This document shows positions 26,298 to 35,848 of a stretch of 64,000 nucleotides of DNA, one piece after another. The stretch's first letter is position 1. Each line of letters opens with the position of its first letter. Below the pieces are notes generated by a model. It was given only the letters and a program-made list of their open reading frames with translations, was not told the DNA's origin and did not search any database. Made by a program: the position numbers and the translations under genes. This DNA comes from Natrinema sp. HArc-T2. GTDB lineage: Archaea > Halobacteriota > Halobacteria > Halobacteriales > Natrialbaceae. The stretch spans positions 62,001 through 126,000 of the forward strand of contig NZ_JBGUAZ010000006.1 in assembly GCF_041821085.1 (NCBI RefSeq). Reading direction: 5' to 3'.

Positions 26298-27526
26298 GTG
26301 TGAGCCGAGCGGTCGTGCGGCTGCGTGCGGTCATCGGGCTTGCACTCGCACAGCTGCGCCGATCGCCCGGACGAACCGTCCTGACTGTGCTCGCGGTCAC
26401 GCTGGCGGTGCTCTCGGTGACGGTGCTTGCGAGCCTCGGCGCGGGCGTCATCGAAAAGAGCGAACAGGGGCTGGACAACGCCAACCGAGACATCTGGATC
26501 TCTCGATCACCGGTCGATCCGGCGGCCAGTGGCGCGGAAAACCCGATCGCCGGCTCACACGGCGTGGCTGCCGAACTCACCGCACGGGACGATATCGCGT
26601 CGGCCTCTCCGATCGCGATGTACGATGTCTACGTCGGCTCGAGTCCATCCGACCTCGAGCGCCGGCCCGCAGTCGGTGTCCAGGCGACCCACGACGGGTT
26701 CGACTTCCAGGCGGGGCGCGGATTCGACATCGACGACGACGCTGCCGCCAGTCCCCCACCGGACGATCCCCAGCGCCGTGAGCTCGTACTCGATCCGCGG
26801 GTCGCCGACGAACTGGGGGTGTCGGTCGGTGAGACGATTTACATCGGGACCAGCCGGCACACGGCAGCGAACAACGAGTTCACTGTCGTCGGCATCTCGG
26901 GGTACTACTCGCAGTATCTGGGCTCGCCGACGGTGACGGTCCCGCTCGGCGACTTACAGGCCGTCGCCGGGACATCGGGCACCGATCGGGCGACGTTCAT
27001 CACCGCCGACGTGGCCGCAGACGCCGACCGCGACGCCGTCGCAGCAGACCTCAGCGAGCAGTACCCCGAGTACGATGTCCGGACCAGCGACAACCAGGTA
27101 CAGTCGATGCTCGAGGAACGCACGGCCCTGCTCGCAAGCGGCGCGACGCTGGTCGGGCTGGCTATCCTCGGCGGAATCATTCTGACGGCCAACCTGTTCG
27201 CGCTCGTGGCTCACCAGCAACGCGAGGAGCTCGCGGCGCTGCGGGCGATCGGGCTCTCGCGTGGCCTGCTCGCCGGCACGATCGGCACGCAGGGACTCGT
27301 CATCGGCCTGCTCGGTGGCGTTCTCGCCGTTGCGGCGACGCCACTGGCCGTCCTCGGGTTGAACCGGTTCTCGGCGTCGGTGCTCGGCTTCGAGCAACTC
27401 CTGCAGACACCACCCGATATCTACGCTGGCGGGTTCGCACTCGCGTTCGTCGCTGGGACCATCGTCGCGGTCGTCGCCGGCTGGCGGGCCGGTCGCTACG
27501 CCCGGGTCGAACATCTCGAGGCTTGA
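26294..27526 (+). CDS. FtsX-type ABC permease, second of a pair
   Basis: A 410-residue protein of the same plan as its neighbour: a first helix at about 27-50, an external domain (about 55-275), then three helices, with AHQQREELAALRAIGLSRG as the coupling segment. It ends RVEHLEA, as often in MacB-type permeases. The 4-base overlap with the first permease implies coupled translation. The external domain has no recognised enzyme motif. A palindromic repeat begins within its TGA stop. Confidence 0.86.
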   Translation: MSVSRAVVRLRAVIGLALAQLRRSPGRTVLTVLAVTLAVLSVTVLASLGAGVIEKSEQGLDNANRDIWISRSPVDPAASGAENPIAGSHGVAAELTARDDIASASPIAMYDVYVGSSPSDLERRPAVGVQATHDGFDFQAGRGFDIDDDAAASPPPDDPQRRELVLDPRVADELGVSVGETIYIGTSRHTAANNEFTVVGISGYYSQYLGSPTVTVPLGDLQAVAGTSGTDRATFITADVAADADRDAVAADLSEQYPEYDVRTSDNQVQSMLEERTALLASGATLVGLAILGGIILTANLFALVAHQQREELAALRAIGLSRGLLAGTIGTQGLVIGLLGGVLAVAATPLAVLGLNRFSASVLGFEQLLQTPPDIYAGGFALAFVAGTIVAVVAGWRAGRYARVEHLEA

Positions 27527-27608
27527 TACGGCCTCCTGTCGGTCAGTGCTGGTGGGACCGCGACCGTCCGGCGGGCCCACCGGTCACTCGGGACAGCAGA
27601 CCGTCTGA
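27524..27608 (+). repeat. Stop-codon-abutting palindrome, copy C
   Basis: It begins in the permease TGA (TGATACGGCCTCCTGTCGG) and ends ACAGCAGACCGTCTGA. The inner stem GGTGGG (about 27551) pairs with CCCACC (about 27576). Here the next gene runs in the same direction, so the element is not restricted to convergent gene ends. Confidence 0.85.
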
Positions 27609-27712
27609 CGCCGTCGGTTGACCCCTGACGCGATCGCGGAGTGACAGCCGAACGTGCCTCGAGGTCGCCGGAAACGTGGCCCTTATGCGCCGTTCGTCCC
27701 TACCCTGGCTCC

Positions 27713-30604
27713 ATGACTGACGGGGACGTCGCGGCGTTTACCCACCTCGGCGCAACGGTTCGCGGGGCGCTCTCCGAACGCGGCTTCTCGCAGCCGACGG
27801 CACCGCAGCGACTGGCGATCCCACCGCTGTCTGCCGGCGAGAACACGCTCGTGATCGCACCGACCGGGAGCGGCAAGACCGAGACGGCGATGTTGCCCGT
27901 TTTCGATCACCTGGTCGCTGACGAGGGAGAGGCGAGCACAGCGAAGCGATCCACGTCGGAGGGGTCCTCCGACAACGGGCCACCCGAGGGGTTCGGCGCG
28001 CTCTATATCACGCCGTTGCGGGCGCTCAACCGCGACATGCGCGAGCGTCTCGAGTGGTGGGGGGACTACCTCGACCTCGCGGTCGACGTCCGCCACGGCG
28101 ATACGACCCAGTACCAGCGGAGCAAACAGGCCGAGGATCCGCCGGACGTGCTGATCACGACACCCGAGACCGTCCAGGCGATGCTCACCGGCGAACGCCT
28201 GCGCGAGGCCTTGGCGGACGTCTCCCACGTCGTGATCGACGAGGTCCACGAACTCGCAGCCTCGAAACGAGGGGCACAGTTAGCGATCGGCCTCGAGCGA
28301 CTCCGCGATCTCGCGGGGCCGTTCCAGCGGATCGGCCTCTCGGCGACCGTCGGTGACCCCGGCGAAGTCGGGCAGTTCCTCACCGGCGGGCGGCCATGCG
28401 AGATTCGCGAGATCGATGTGGGGAGTAATGTCGATGTAACGGTTCGCCAGCCAGAGATTACCGACGAGGACGAGCGGTTGGCGGGGGAACTGATGACCGA
28501 GCCGGATACGGCCAGTCACGTCCGGCTGATCCGTGACCTCGTCGCGACCCACGAGTCGACGCTGATCTTCGTCAACACGCGCCAGACCGCGGAGGCGCTC
28601 GGTTCGCGATTCAAGGAGCTCGAGTTGCCGATCGGCGTCCACCACGGTTCGCTCTCGAAGGAGGCCCGGATCGACGTCGAGGACCGGTTCAAGGCCGGCG
28701 ACCTCGACGGCCTGCTGTGTACGTCATCGATGGAGCTGGGCATCGACGTGGGCCAGGTCGATCACGTGGTCCAGTACAAGAGCCCCCGGCAGGTCACGCG
28801 GCTCCTCCAGCGGATCGGGCGGGCGGGCCACCGCCAAGATGCGGTCTCGAGCGGGACGATCGTCACGACCCGCCCCGACGATACGTTCGAGGCACTGGCG
28901 ATCGCCCGCCGGGCCCGCGACGGCGAGGTCGAACCGGCAGCGATCCACGAGGGAAGTCTGGACGTGGTGGCGAATCAGTTGCCGGCGATCGTGCAGAGTC
29001 GCGGCGATACGGACGTCGACGAAGCCGTCAAAACCATCACGCGCGCGTACCCGTTTCGAAATGTGTCTGCGGAGACGATTCGCGAGATCGTCTCCGAGCT
29101 GGACCGCAACCGGATCATCTGGTTCGACGAGGGCGAGGACCGCATCGAGACCACCGGCGGCACCTGGCAGTATGTCTATTCGAATCTCTCGATGATCCCC
29201 GACGAGGAGACCTACGAGGTCCACGACATTGCCTCGGGCGGCCAGATCGGGACCCTAGACGAGCGGTTCGTCGTCAACTTCGCCCAGCCGGGCGAGGTGT
29301 TCATCCAGCGCGGCGAGATGTGGCGGATCGCCGAGATCGACGACGACGAGGCCCGGGTCAAGGTGAGCCCGATCGAGGATCCCGCCGGCGAGGTGCCGTC
29401 GTGGATCGGCCAGGAGATACCCGTCCCTGCCGCGGTCGCCGGCGAGGTCGGCGAGCTCCGGGCCGTCGCCGAGCCACAGCTTCAGTCGGGAGCCGACGCC
29501 GCCGCAGTCGGGCGCGAACTCGCTGGCCGGTACCCGAGCGACGAGTACACGCTGACCGAGGCCTGCACGCAACTCGAGCGACAGGTCGACGCCGACGCGC
29601 CGATGCCGACGACCGACCGGCTCGTCCTCGAGCGCCAGGGGCGGACGATCGTCCTGAATGCACCGTTCGGCCACATGGCAAACGAGACACTCGGGCGGCT
29701 GCTCTCTGCCCTGTTGGGCCAGCGGGCCGGCTCGTCGGTCGGCCTCGAGACCGACCCCTACCGGATCGAACTCGAGGTGCCGACGTCGATCGCGACCAGC
29801 GATGTGCTGGACGTGCTCTCCGAGACCGACCCCGACCACGTCGAGGCGATCGTCGAACTCGGGCTCAAGCGCTCGGACGCGCTCGCGTTTCGGCTCGCAC
29901 AGGTCTCGGCGAAGTTCGGCGCGCTCAAGCGCTGGCAGAACACGGGCTCGGGTCGGATCTCCAACGACCGGTTGCTGGCAGCGCTCGAGGACACCCCGAT
30001 GTACGAGGAGGCGATTCGAGAGGTGTTCCACGAGGATCTGGATATCAACCGTGCGAGTGCGGTACTCGAAACGATTCAGTCGGGCGAACTCGAAGTAGTG
30101 ACCCACCGCGGGCGGACGCCGGTCGGACAGGGTGGCCGGTCATCGGGTGGCAAGGAACTGCTCGCACCCGATAACGCCGACGCGAGCGTCATCGAGACGG
30201 TTCGCGATCGAATTCACGACGACCGGGTCATTCTGCTCTGTACCCACTGCACGGAGTGGAAAGTGAAGACGAAAGTCAAGCGCGTCCCCGACCAGCCCGA
30301 GTGTCCCGAGTGTGGCTCGACCAGAATCGCGTCGCTGAATCCGTGGGCTGACGAGGTCGTTCAGGCGGTTCGTGCCGAGGAAAAGGACGACGAGCAACGG
30401 GACATGACCGAGCGCGCGTTCCGGGCCGCGAGTCTCGTCCAGAGCCACGGTAAGCAGGCGGTGATCGCGATGGCTGCCCGCGGTGTCGGCCCACACAACG
30501 CTGCCCAGATCATCAACAAGCTCCGCGAGGACGAGGCTGAGTTCTACCGGGACATCCTCTCGAAAGAACGCGAGTACGCCCGGACCCAGTCGTTCTGGGA
30601 TTGA
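27713..30604 (+). CDS. lhr: Lhr-like superfamily 2 ATP-dependent helicase
   Basis: A 963-residue DNA/RNA helicase. Walker A APTGSGKTET and DEVHEL (DExH) sit in the first RecA domain, SATVGD is motif III, and the second RecA domain carries FVNTRQTAEALG and RIGRAGHRQ. A winged-helix and Lhr core follow. Near the C-terminus four Cys (CTHCTEWKVK, then CPECGS) form a probable zinc site. Archaeal Lhr proteins unwind branched nucleic acids in repair. An in-frame start 24 codons upstream lies between the repeat and a TATA-like CTTATG (27684) and is rejected. Confidence 0.92.
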   Translation: MTDGDVAAFTHLGATVRGALSERGFSQPTAPQRLAIPPLSAGENTLVIAPTGSGKTETAMLPVFDHLVADEGEASTAKRSTSEGSSDNGPPEGFGALYITPLRALNRDMRERLEWWGDYLDLAVDVRHGDTTQYQRSKQAEDPPDVLITTPETVQAMLTGERLREALADVSHVVIDEVHELAASKRGAQLAIGLERLRDLAGPFQRIGLSATVGDPGEVGQFLTGGRPCEIREIDVGSNVDVTVRQPEITDEDERLAGELMTEPDTASHVRLIRDLVATHESTLIFVNTRQTAEALGSRFKELELPIGVHHGSLSKEARIDVEDRFKAGDLDGLLCTSSMELGIDVGQVDHVVQYKSPRQVTRLLQRIGRAGHRQDAVSSGTIVTTRPDDTFEALAIARRARDGEVEPAAIHEGSLDVVANQLPAIVQSRGDTDVDEAVKTITRAYPFRNVSAETIREIVSELDRNRIIWFDEGEDRIETTGGTWQYVYSNLSMIPDEETYEVHDIASGGQIGTLDERFVVNFAQPGEVFIQRGEMWRIAEIDDDEARVKVSPIEDPAGEVPSWIGQEIPVPAAVAGEVGELRAVAEPQLQSGADAAAVGRELAGRYPSDEYTLTEACTQLERQVDADAPMPTTDRLVLERQGRTIVLNAPFGHMANETLGRLLSALLGQRAGSSVGLETDPYRIELEVPTSIATSDVLDVLSETDPDHVEAIVELGLKRSDALAFRLAQVSAKFGALKRWQNTGSGRISNDRLLAALEDTPMYEEAIREVFHEDLDINRASAVLETIQSGELEVVTHRGRTPVGQGGRSSGGKELLAPDNADASVIETVRDRIHDDRVILLCTHCTEWKVKTKVKRVPDQPECPECGSTRIASLNPWADEVVQAVRAEEKDDEQRDMTERAFRAASLVQSHGKQAVIAMAARGVGPHNAAQIINKLREDEAEFYRDILSKEREYARTQSFWD

Positions 30605-30611
30605 CCGGTCA
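30602..30611. terminator. Palindrome joining two convergent stop codons
   Basis: TGACCGGTCA is a perfect 10-bp palindrome whose first three bases are the lhr stop and whose last three are the stop of the opposing deacetylase gene. The genes are thus separated by four bases. Whether it ends transcription is unknown. Confidence 0.4.
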
Positions 30612-31796
30612 TTGGGCGACGAACGACTCTTCCATCTCCGTGGGAGTGATCACCTCGAGCTCGCCAGCGGATTCCAGTTCGTTGAGGTAGCTGACCGTCT
30701 CTCGAAGCTCCGACTGGGAACTTCCGTCGAGTCGGGTGAACGCCAGCGACGTGATACCGCCTAGCTCCGCGGTGAGATCGAGCGCCGTCCGCGCCTCCTC
30801 GGCGCTGAGGCCGGTGACTCGCGAGCAGAGCTGTGGATTCATCGCGGCACCCTGTGATGGGTAGCGACCGGCGAACGCGAGGCTGTGGTTCTCTGAGACG
30901 GCCTCGAGGACCTCCCCGTTGTACTGGCCGACCGGATACGAGAAGTAGCGCGCGCCTTCCTCGTAGCCGTTGTCCTCGAGCCACGCTTTCGCGTCGCTGA
31001 CCTCCGTTTCCGGGTCGCGTCCCGACAGGGTGGTGAGATTCTGGCCGTGCATCGAATGACTCCCGATCGTCCAGCCGGCGTCGGACAGCTCCGTGATCTG
31101 GTCGGAGAGCAGGTGGTTGCCCGTCGCGCTTTCGTCTTCGCGAACCCGGCTCGGGACGATAAACGACGTTGCGGGATACCCGTACTCGTCGAGAATCGGG
31201 AATCCGTGCGTGTAGATGGACTCGTGGCCGCCGTCGAAGTGTACCATGACCTTGCCGACGTCCGGCGTGGGGGCAAACCGCAGGTCATCGATCCAGATCG
31301 ACCCCTTGTCGTCGTCGGCGGTCCAGCGGATGATCTGGACCTCGGTGATCGCGGTCAGGTCGGGCTCGCCGTCGACGCTGTCGACGCCGAAATTATTGTG
31401 GACGAGCGGCGTGTCCTTGTGCATTCGCTGCCTGAAGATCATCCGATTCTCGTCCCCGTCGAGTAACTGGATGACTATGTCAGCCTCGTGTTCCGTCGCC
31501 ATCGCCATGGTCGGTCGCACGCCCGTGAAATCCTGTGGCTCGTCCAGTTTCCGGACGATCCGGAACTGGTTGTCGGATCCCGACTCGAGCCGTGCGGACT
31601 GCGAGCCGGTGTACGCACGCTCTTGATCGGCGGTGAGCGTCCCGAGTGGCACGTCCCACGCGTCCACGTTCTCGAAATCGTCGAACTGTTCGGTCGTCGG
31701 CTGGTCAGAGCTGGGGCCGTCGCCCGATTCTTCGGACGTCGAACAGCCGGCGAGAGCGGCTACGAGAGCGGCGCTGAGATACGTTCGTCGTTTCAT
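30609..31796 (-). CDS. Polysaccharide-deacetylase-like lipoprotein
   Basis: A 395-residue exported protein. The signal peptide carries twin Arg (KRRTYLS) and a lipobox LAGC with Cys 18, so a Tat-type lipoprotein is likely. An acidic Ser-rich linker leads to a jelly-roll-like domain (about 40-180). The NodB domain starts at MVHFDGGHESIYTHGFPIL, with GSHSMHGQNL, then SYPVGQYN. The second Asp of the usual FDDG metal site is Gly here, so catalysis is uncertain. It may modify or bind cell-surface glycans. A minus-strand TATA-like ATATAC at about 31828 lies 28 bases upstream. Confidence 0.8.
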   Translation of the reverse strand: MKRRTYLSAALVAALAGCSTSEESGDGPSSDQPTTEQFDDFENVDAWDVPLGTLTADQERAYTGSQSARLESGSDNQFRIVRKLDEPQDFTGVRPTMAMATEHEADIVIQLLDGDENRMIFRQRMHKDTPLVHNNFGVDSVDGEPDLTAITEVQIIRWTADDDKGSIWIDDLRFAPTPDVGKVMVHFDGGHESIYTHGFPILDEYGYPATSFIVPSRVREDESATGNHLLSDQITELSDAGWTIGSHSMHGQNLTTLSGRDPETEVSDAKAWLEDNGYEEGARYFSYPVGQYNGEVLEAVSENHSLAFAGRYPSQGAAMNPQLCSRVTGLSAEEARTALDLTAELGGITSLAFTRLDGSSQSELRETVSYLNELESAGELEVITPTEMEESFVAQ

Positions 31797-32160
31797 TGCT
31801 GGCGACCGCTTGCGCCACGGTGCAGTATATTGTTATTCTCGATTGTCAACAGCGTGTTATACGTCATAGAGTCGGGAAAACACGGCACACATCGCATGCA
31901 CGCCGGGAACGCATCGGCTTCCGTGATCGGGCGCTGCCGTTCCACATAGTCTTCGAATACACGGGTTACAGGGCCGCCGTATCGAGTAGTGAGTTCGGAC
32001 TGACTGCAGGCACCGTGCCTGCGTCTCGTAACCCTCGCCGTACGAGACCTGTAGGTCGAGGTTGTCGTGTCCCGTGAACGGCAGTGTGAGCGCTCGAGCG
32101 CCTATCGGCGCGAGTTGCCGATCCGTAACGGCCATACGGATTGCTCTCGTCATCCCCGCT
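31797..32160. other. Divergent gap, 364 bp
   Basis: The left end carries the deacetylase promoter in an AT-rich stretch (31824-31870). The rest is moderately GC-rich with no credible gene in any frame. No strong hairpin was seen. Confidence 0.45.
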
Positions 32161-32874
32161 ATGAAATTCGCACCGGGGGCCTGGAAGTACGCCATCGTCC
32201 CTTTGCTCGCCGCGCCGTTTGCGCTTCTTTATAGCGCCACCGTCGGGCTCGTCGCGTTTGCGCTTGGCGCGGGAACCCTCGCGTTCTTTCGCGACCCGGA
32301 GCGGACGCCGCCAGCGACCGGTGTCGTCTCGCCGGCCGACGGGACCGTCTCCGTCCTTCGCGAGGAAGGCGATCGGGTCCGGCTGGGCGTCTTTATGAAC
32401 GTCTGGCACGTTCACGTCGTTCGCGCTCCGTTCGCGGGCCACGTGACCGGCGTCGAACACGTCCCCGGCGCGAATCGACCCGCGTTCTCGAAGGAATCTG
32501 ACCGAAACGAACGCGTGCACGTCCGTCTCGCGTCGGACTCCGCGAACCTGCCGTCGGCACCTGCCGAGGCAGCGACGACCGGAGACGACTCCACGACAGC
32601 GGTCGACGGACCGGGCCACGATGCTGCGGTCACACTGATCGCCGGCGCGTTCGCCCGTCGCATCCATCCCTACGCCGACCCCGGTGACGACGTCTCGCGT
32701 GGCGACCGCATCGGTCACATCGCCTTCGGCAGCCGCGTCGATCTGCTCTTTCCGCCGACGGTCGACCGCGAGGACGTCGCTGTCGACATCGGCGACTCGA
32801 TGACTGCCGGAGAAACCGTCGTCCTCGAGTCGTCGCCCCAGCCAACGACCGATCGATCCGGTCACGAACAGTAA
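32161..32874 (+). CDS. asd: Archaetidylserine decarboxylase (PSD family)
   Basis: A 237-residue membrane-associated pyruvoyl enzyme that makes archaetidylethanolamine. Two N-terminal helices (about 8-45) precede FFRDPERTPP and SPADGTVSVL. The self-cleavage site is the GS of IAFGSRVDLLFP (about residue 183), and the conserved His appears in NVWHVHVVRAPFAG. An acidic insert of about 25 residues (SAPAEAATTGDDSTTAVD) is an unusual feature. The start is the ATG at KFAPGAWKY; upstream codons in frame look non-coding. Confidence 0.88.
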   Translation: MKFAPGAWKYAIVPLLAAPFALLYSATVGLVAFALGAGTLAFFRDPERTPPATGVVSPADGTVSVLREEGDRVRLGVFMNVWHVHVVRAPFAGHVTGVEHVPGANRPAFSKESDRNERVHVRLASDSANLPSAPAEAATTGDDSTTAVDGPGHDAAVTLIAGAFARRIHPYADPGDDVSRGDRIGHIAFGSRVDLLFPPTVDREDVAVDIGDSMTAGETVVLESSPQPTTDRSGHEQ

Positions 32875-33054
32875 GCTTCGCGCTCGGTCATTCGTTCTCG
32901 CCCATCCCCGCTGCTCTGGCCGACAGCCGACCGTTTCGACGGATAAACGATTCGTTCAGTGCGGCTGACTCCGCTGAATCCGCCGTAACCGATCGAAACG
33001 GTCGCGTCGCTATTTGCTGCTGGCAGACGAACAAAACGCCGTCCACTGATTCCG

Positions 33055-33330
33055 ATGGCCAGTCCACCTTCGATCTCCGACCAGGGATCCGCTGGCTCGA
33101 GTTCGACGACAGAGTCCGCTGACGACGCTCATGGCGTCCTCGAGCGAGTGACACCGGAACTCGTCACCTCGATCCGCGCGGTCGGGTTCTGGACAGCGAT
33201 CGCCATGCCGTTTCTCTATTTGCCGCTGCTCGCGACCGGGCTGTCGTCTTCGTTCGACGGCATCCTGTTCGTCTGTCTGGTCGTCGGGAACTGCCTCGCA
33301 TTGTACGTCGGCCACCCGCATCACCAGTAG
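33055..33330 (+). CDS. Small two-helix membrane protein
   Basis: A 91-residue protein of unknown function. A polar Ser-rich N-terminus (1-32) is followed by two membrane helices (about 45-62 and 68-85) and a His-rich end VGHPHHQ. Its composition and codon use resemble neighbouring genes. It lies 180 bases after asd and is convergent with an EamA transporter. Confidence 0.65.
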   Translation: MASPPSISDQGSAGSSSTTESADDAHGVLERVTPELVTSIRAVGFWTAIAMPFLYLPLLATGLSSSFDGILFVCLVVGNCLALYVGHPHHQ

Positions 33331-33405
33331 GCGCTTCACATCGGTTTCGGGCAGGGTTGCCGTTCGCCGATCGACGAGCCCGTCGGGTTGATTCGCGCTC
33401 TCGAC

Positions 33406-34314
33406 TTACAGCCCCCAGGTGAGTTCCCGACGAATCGCGCGTCGTTTGACGAGGACGAAGCCGACCGCGATGAGTCCGAACCCGACCAGCGTCACGGTCT
33501 CGATTGCTTCGTCGAGATAGAGCCAGCCGACGATCGCGGTGACGATCGGGGCCACGTACGAGACCATATTGATCTCGACGGCACCCAGTCGCTCGAGCAG
33601 GTCGAAATAGATGAGAAAACCGACTGCGCTCGCGCCGAATGCGAGGACGGCGAGCGCCCCGATCGCTTCCGGGTGAGTCCACGCGGTCGGCTCGAGCGGT
33701 TCGCCGATCGCGAGGCTCACGAGATGGAGAACGACCGCGCCGCCGAGCATCGACCAGGCTTCCATCGTCTCGATCGGCAACGCGGCATCGAGGCGGCGGG
33801 TGAGGACGCTGCCGAGTGCGAACGCCGCTGCTGCACAGAAGACGAGTCCCTTCGAGACGGCGTCGGCTGCGAGCAGGTTCGACGGGGTCGGCTGGACGAT
33901 CACTGCGACGCCGGCGAGGCCGACGAGGACACCGATCACGCCGACCGGCGAGAGGGCGTCGGTCGGAACGAGCAGCCGCGCGAAGCCGGTGCTCAACACC
34001 GGTGAGAGACTCACCAGAATGGCCGCGGTAGCTGCCGGCGTGCGCTGCTGGCCGACGAACAGGAACGCGTGATAGGCCGCGATCAACAGGATGGCACCGA
34101 CGGCGACCTGTCCCCACTCGGCTCGGTTTCGAGGCCGCCACGGCTCGACGACCATCGCTGCATAGCCAAGCATCACGACACCAGCGATATCGTATCGAAA
34201 CGCCGCAAACAGAAGCGGCGGAAAATACGAAAGCCCTGCACTGATCGCAACGAATGCACCGCCCCACAGCGTCGCGAGCGTCACGAACAGCCCGAGATTT
34301 CGATACCGGTTCAC
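33406..34314 (-). CDS. EamA/DMT-superfamily transporter
   Basis: A 302-residue protein with ten membrane helices in two EamA repeats (about 5-145 and 155-290). The motif LVSLSPVLSTGFARLL in helix four and VSYVAPIVTAIVGWLYLDE in the second repeat are typical. It is probably a metabolite or amino acid exporter; the substrate is unknown. The C-terminus is basic (KRRAIRRELTWGL), placing it in the cytoplasm. Confidence 0.88.
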   Translation of the reverse strand: MNRYRNLGLFVTLATLWGGAFVAISAGLSYFPPLLFAAFRYDIAGVVMLGYAAMVVEPWRPRNRAEWGQVAVGAILLIAAYHAFLFVGQQRTPAATAAILVSLSPVLSTGFARLLVPTDALSPVGVIGVLVGLAGVAVIVQPTPSNLLAADAVSKGLVFCAAAAFALGSVLTRRLDAALPIETMEAWSMLGGAVVLHLVSLAIGEPLEPTAWTHPEAIGALAVLAFGASAVGFLIYFDLLERLGAVEINMVSYVAPIVTAIVGWLYLDEAIETVTLVGFGLIAVGFVLVKRRAIRRELTWGL

Positions 34315-34472
34315 AGCGGCTCTCTCGGAGGTGAGCCACCCTTTGTATTTCGATTCAGACTATCCGACCTGAATCGGACTCGAGCGTGATACTGTCACGT
34401 CAGCGTGCGGTAGAGCGCGCCACGACGGTCAGTACGACTGCACGTCGTCGGTTGTGGACCGCCCTCTCCCTC

Positions 34473-34838
34473 TCAGAGCGGCGGTCGTCCGCGGAGCTCG
34501 GGCTCGTCCTCCGTCGTCCGGAACTGCTCGAGTAAGGGTTTGATGTCGTCGAACCCCTCCGCCAGGACGATGTCACCGCTTCGGAGGTCGTACTCGATGA
34601 TGTCGTAATCAGCGAGCCGTGGCAGGTGGTTGTGGACGAGGGAGACGTAGACGCGCTGTCGGGTTTCCTTCTCGAGTGCGTGGGTACTGACGTCCAGTTC
34701 CCAGGCGGCGATCTGGGTGACGAGGTCCTCGAGGTTGGCGGTCCGGTTGTCCGCTAACTCGTAGAGCAGAAACCGCCGCTCGGATTCGGCAAGCAGGGAA
34801 CAGGCCGCTTCCATCCGACTGGCGTTCGTCGGGCTCAT
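34473..34838 (-). CDS. DUF7344 winged-helix-like protein (paralogue)
   Basis: A 121-residue relative of the protein at 16567-16920. It has ACSLLAESERRFLLYELADNRTANLEDLVTQIAAWE, a central helix with KETRQRVYVSLVHNHLPRLADYDIIEYD, and a short acidic tail. The winged-helix layout suggests a DNA-binding regulator. ATG 34838 is chosen over a start five codons upstream. It is divergent from the RNase H-like gene. Confidence 0.75.
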   Translation of the reverse strand: MSPTNASRMEAACSLLAESERRFLLYELADNRTANLEDLVTQIAAWELDVSTHALEKETRQRVYVSLVHNHLPRLADYDIIEYDLRSGDIVLAEGFDDIKPLLEQFRTTEDEPELRGRPPL

Positions 34839-35087
34839 ACATCGACCAAGCACCCAGTGGTATTACACCTACTGCCAACACAGATTGGGTCCCGATCGAT
34901 CGACCTGCCTCTCAGAGATCGATATTTGTCGAAGCTGGTCGAGTTAGCGTCTGTCGATGCCGTCTGAGCAGATACCGTTAGCACAAATGACGGTTCACGC
35001 TGGGTGTATTCCGGTGGGGTACCAACCCACTCGGGAGCCGACCGAGGGGCTCCCGAGACGTACTGTGACATATGTTATCTCAGACGA

Positions 35088-35097
35088 CATAATTAAG
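35088..35097 (+). promoter_or_regulatory. TATA-like box of the RNase H-like gene
   Basis: CATAATTAAG is centred about 29 bases before the ATG at 35122 and argues against a longer in-frame start at 34957. Confidence 0.5.
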
Positions 35098-35121
35098 TGG
35101 TGGACCGACATACTCGGGTGT

Positions 35122-35766
35122 ATGGCCGCTCACGGCCGGTCCGCACTGCGGGACCTGTTCGACGAGTCGCCCACACCCCACATTGCCCATCCCCCTCGGA
35201 CCCACCATCGTGATTTCTACGTCGCTACCGACGGGTCCTTCCGGGAGTCGGGCGGTGGACTGGGCGCTGTTATCGAAACGCGCGACGGCACCCGCGTCGC
35301 ACGCGTCGCGACGACGGACACGCCGCCGGACAACAACGTCGCCGAGTATCGGGCGCTGCATCTCGGACTCGACGTGCTCGCCGCGCGAGCGCCACGAGAC
35401 GCCGCCGTCGGCGTCCTGATCGACCACGACGCGCTCGCCAGCAACGTCAACAACGCCATCCTCGCAGCTCAACACCCCGACGGGAAATCACCCCGCCCGA
35501 TTTCAGTCCCGGCTGCGACACGGTATCACTGGCGGGGCATTCAGGCCCGTCTCTGTGGGTTCGACGAGGTCCGGGCCGCTCGCATCGACAGCGATCAAAA
35601 CCCTGCCCACCCGCTTGCGAACGCACCGGAGCAGTACCGCCACGTCAACCGAACGTCCGATCGATGTGTCCTCCCCGAGACGCCGGAGCCGAGCGCTGCC
35701 ACCGAATTCCCACCACCGTCTCGAGCCGACCGCAACGGCCCCGGCGGCGGTCGTGCCTCGGACTGA
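35122..35766 (+). CDS. RNase HI-like protein
   Basis: A 214-residue protein. The RNase H fold spans about 30-165: strand one YVATDGSFRESGGG has the first Asp, NNVAEYRALHLGL the Glu, and VLIDHDALASN the second Asp. The fourth catalytic position, normally Asp in NxxAD, reads NPAHPLAN, so His replaces it. The C-terminal 45 residues are Pro/Glu-rich and disordered. RNase HI removes RNA in hybrids; activity of this variant needs testing. The start is fixed by the upstream TATA-like box. Confidence 0.78.
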   Translation: MAAHGRSALRDLFDESPTPHIAHPPRTHHRDFYVATDGSFRESGGGLGAVIETRDGTRVARVATTDTPPDNNVAEYRALHLGLDVLAARAPRDAAVGVLIDHDALASNVNNAILAAQHPDGKSPRPISVPAATRYHWRGIQARLCGFDEVRAARIDSDQNPAHPLANAPEQYRHVNRTSDRCVLPETPEPSAATEFPPPSRADRNGPGGGRASD

Positions 35767-35848
35767 TCGCTCGACGGCAGCCGTATCCGGCGGCGAGGGC
35801 CGGCCCGAACCGTCATCGTTTTCTCACCGCTCGAGCAACTCCTCCCCG

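Noticed and set aside
34957-35121. Longer N-terminus for the RNase H-like protein
   Set aside because: The TATA-like box at 35088-35097 lies inside the extension and predicts a start at 35122.
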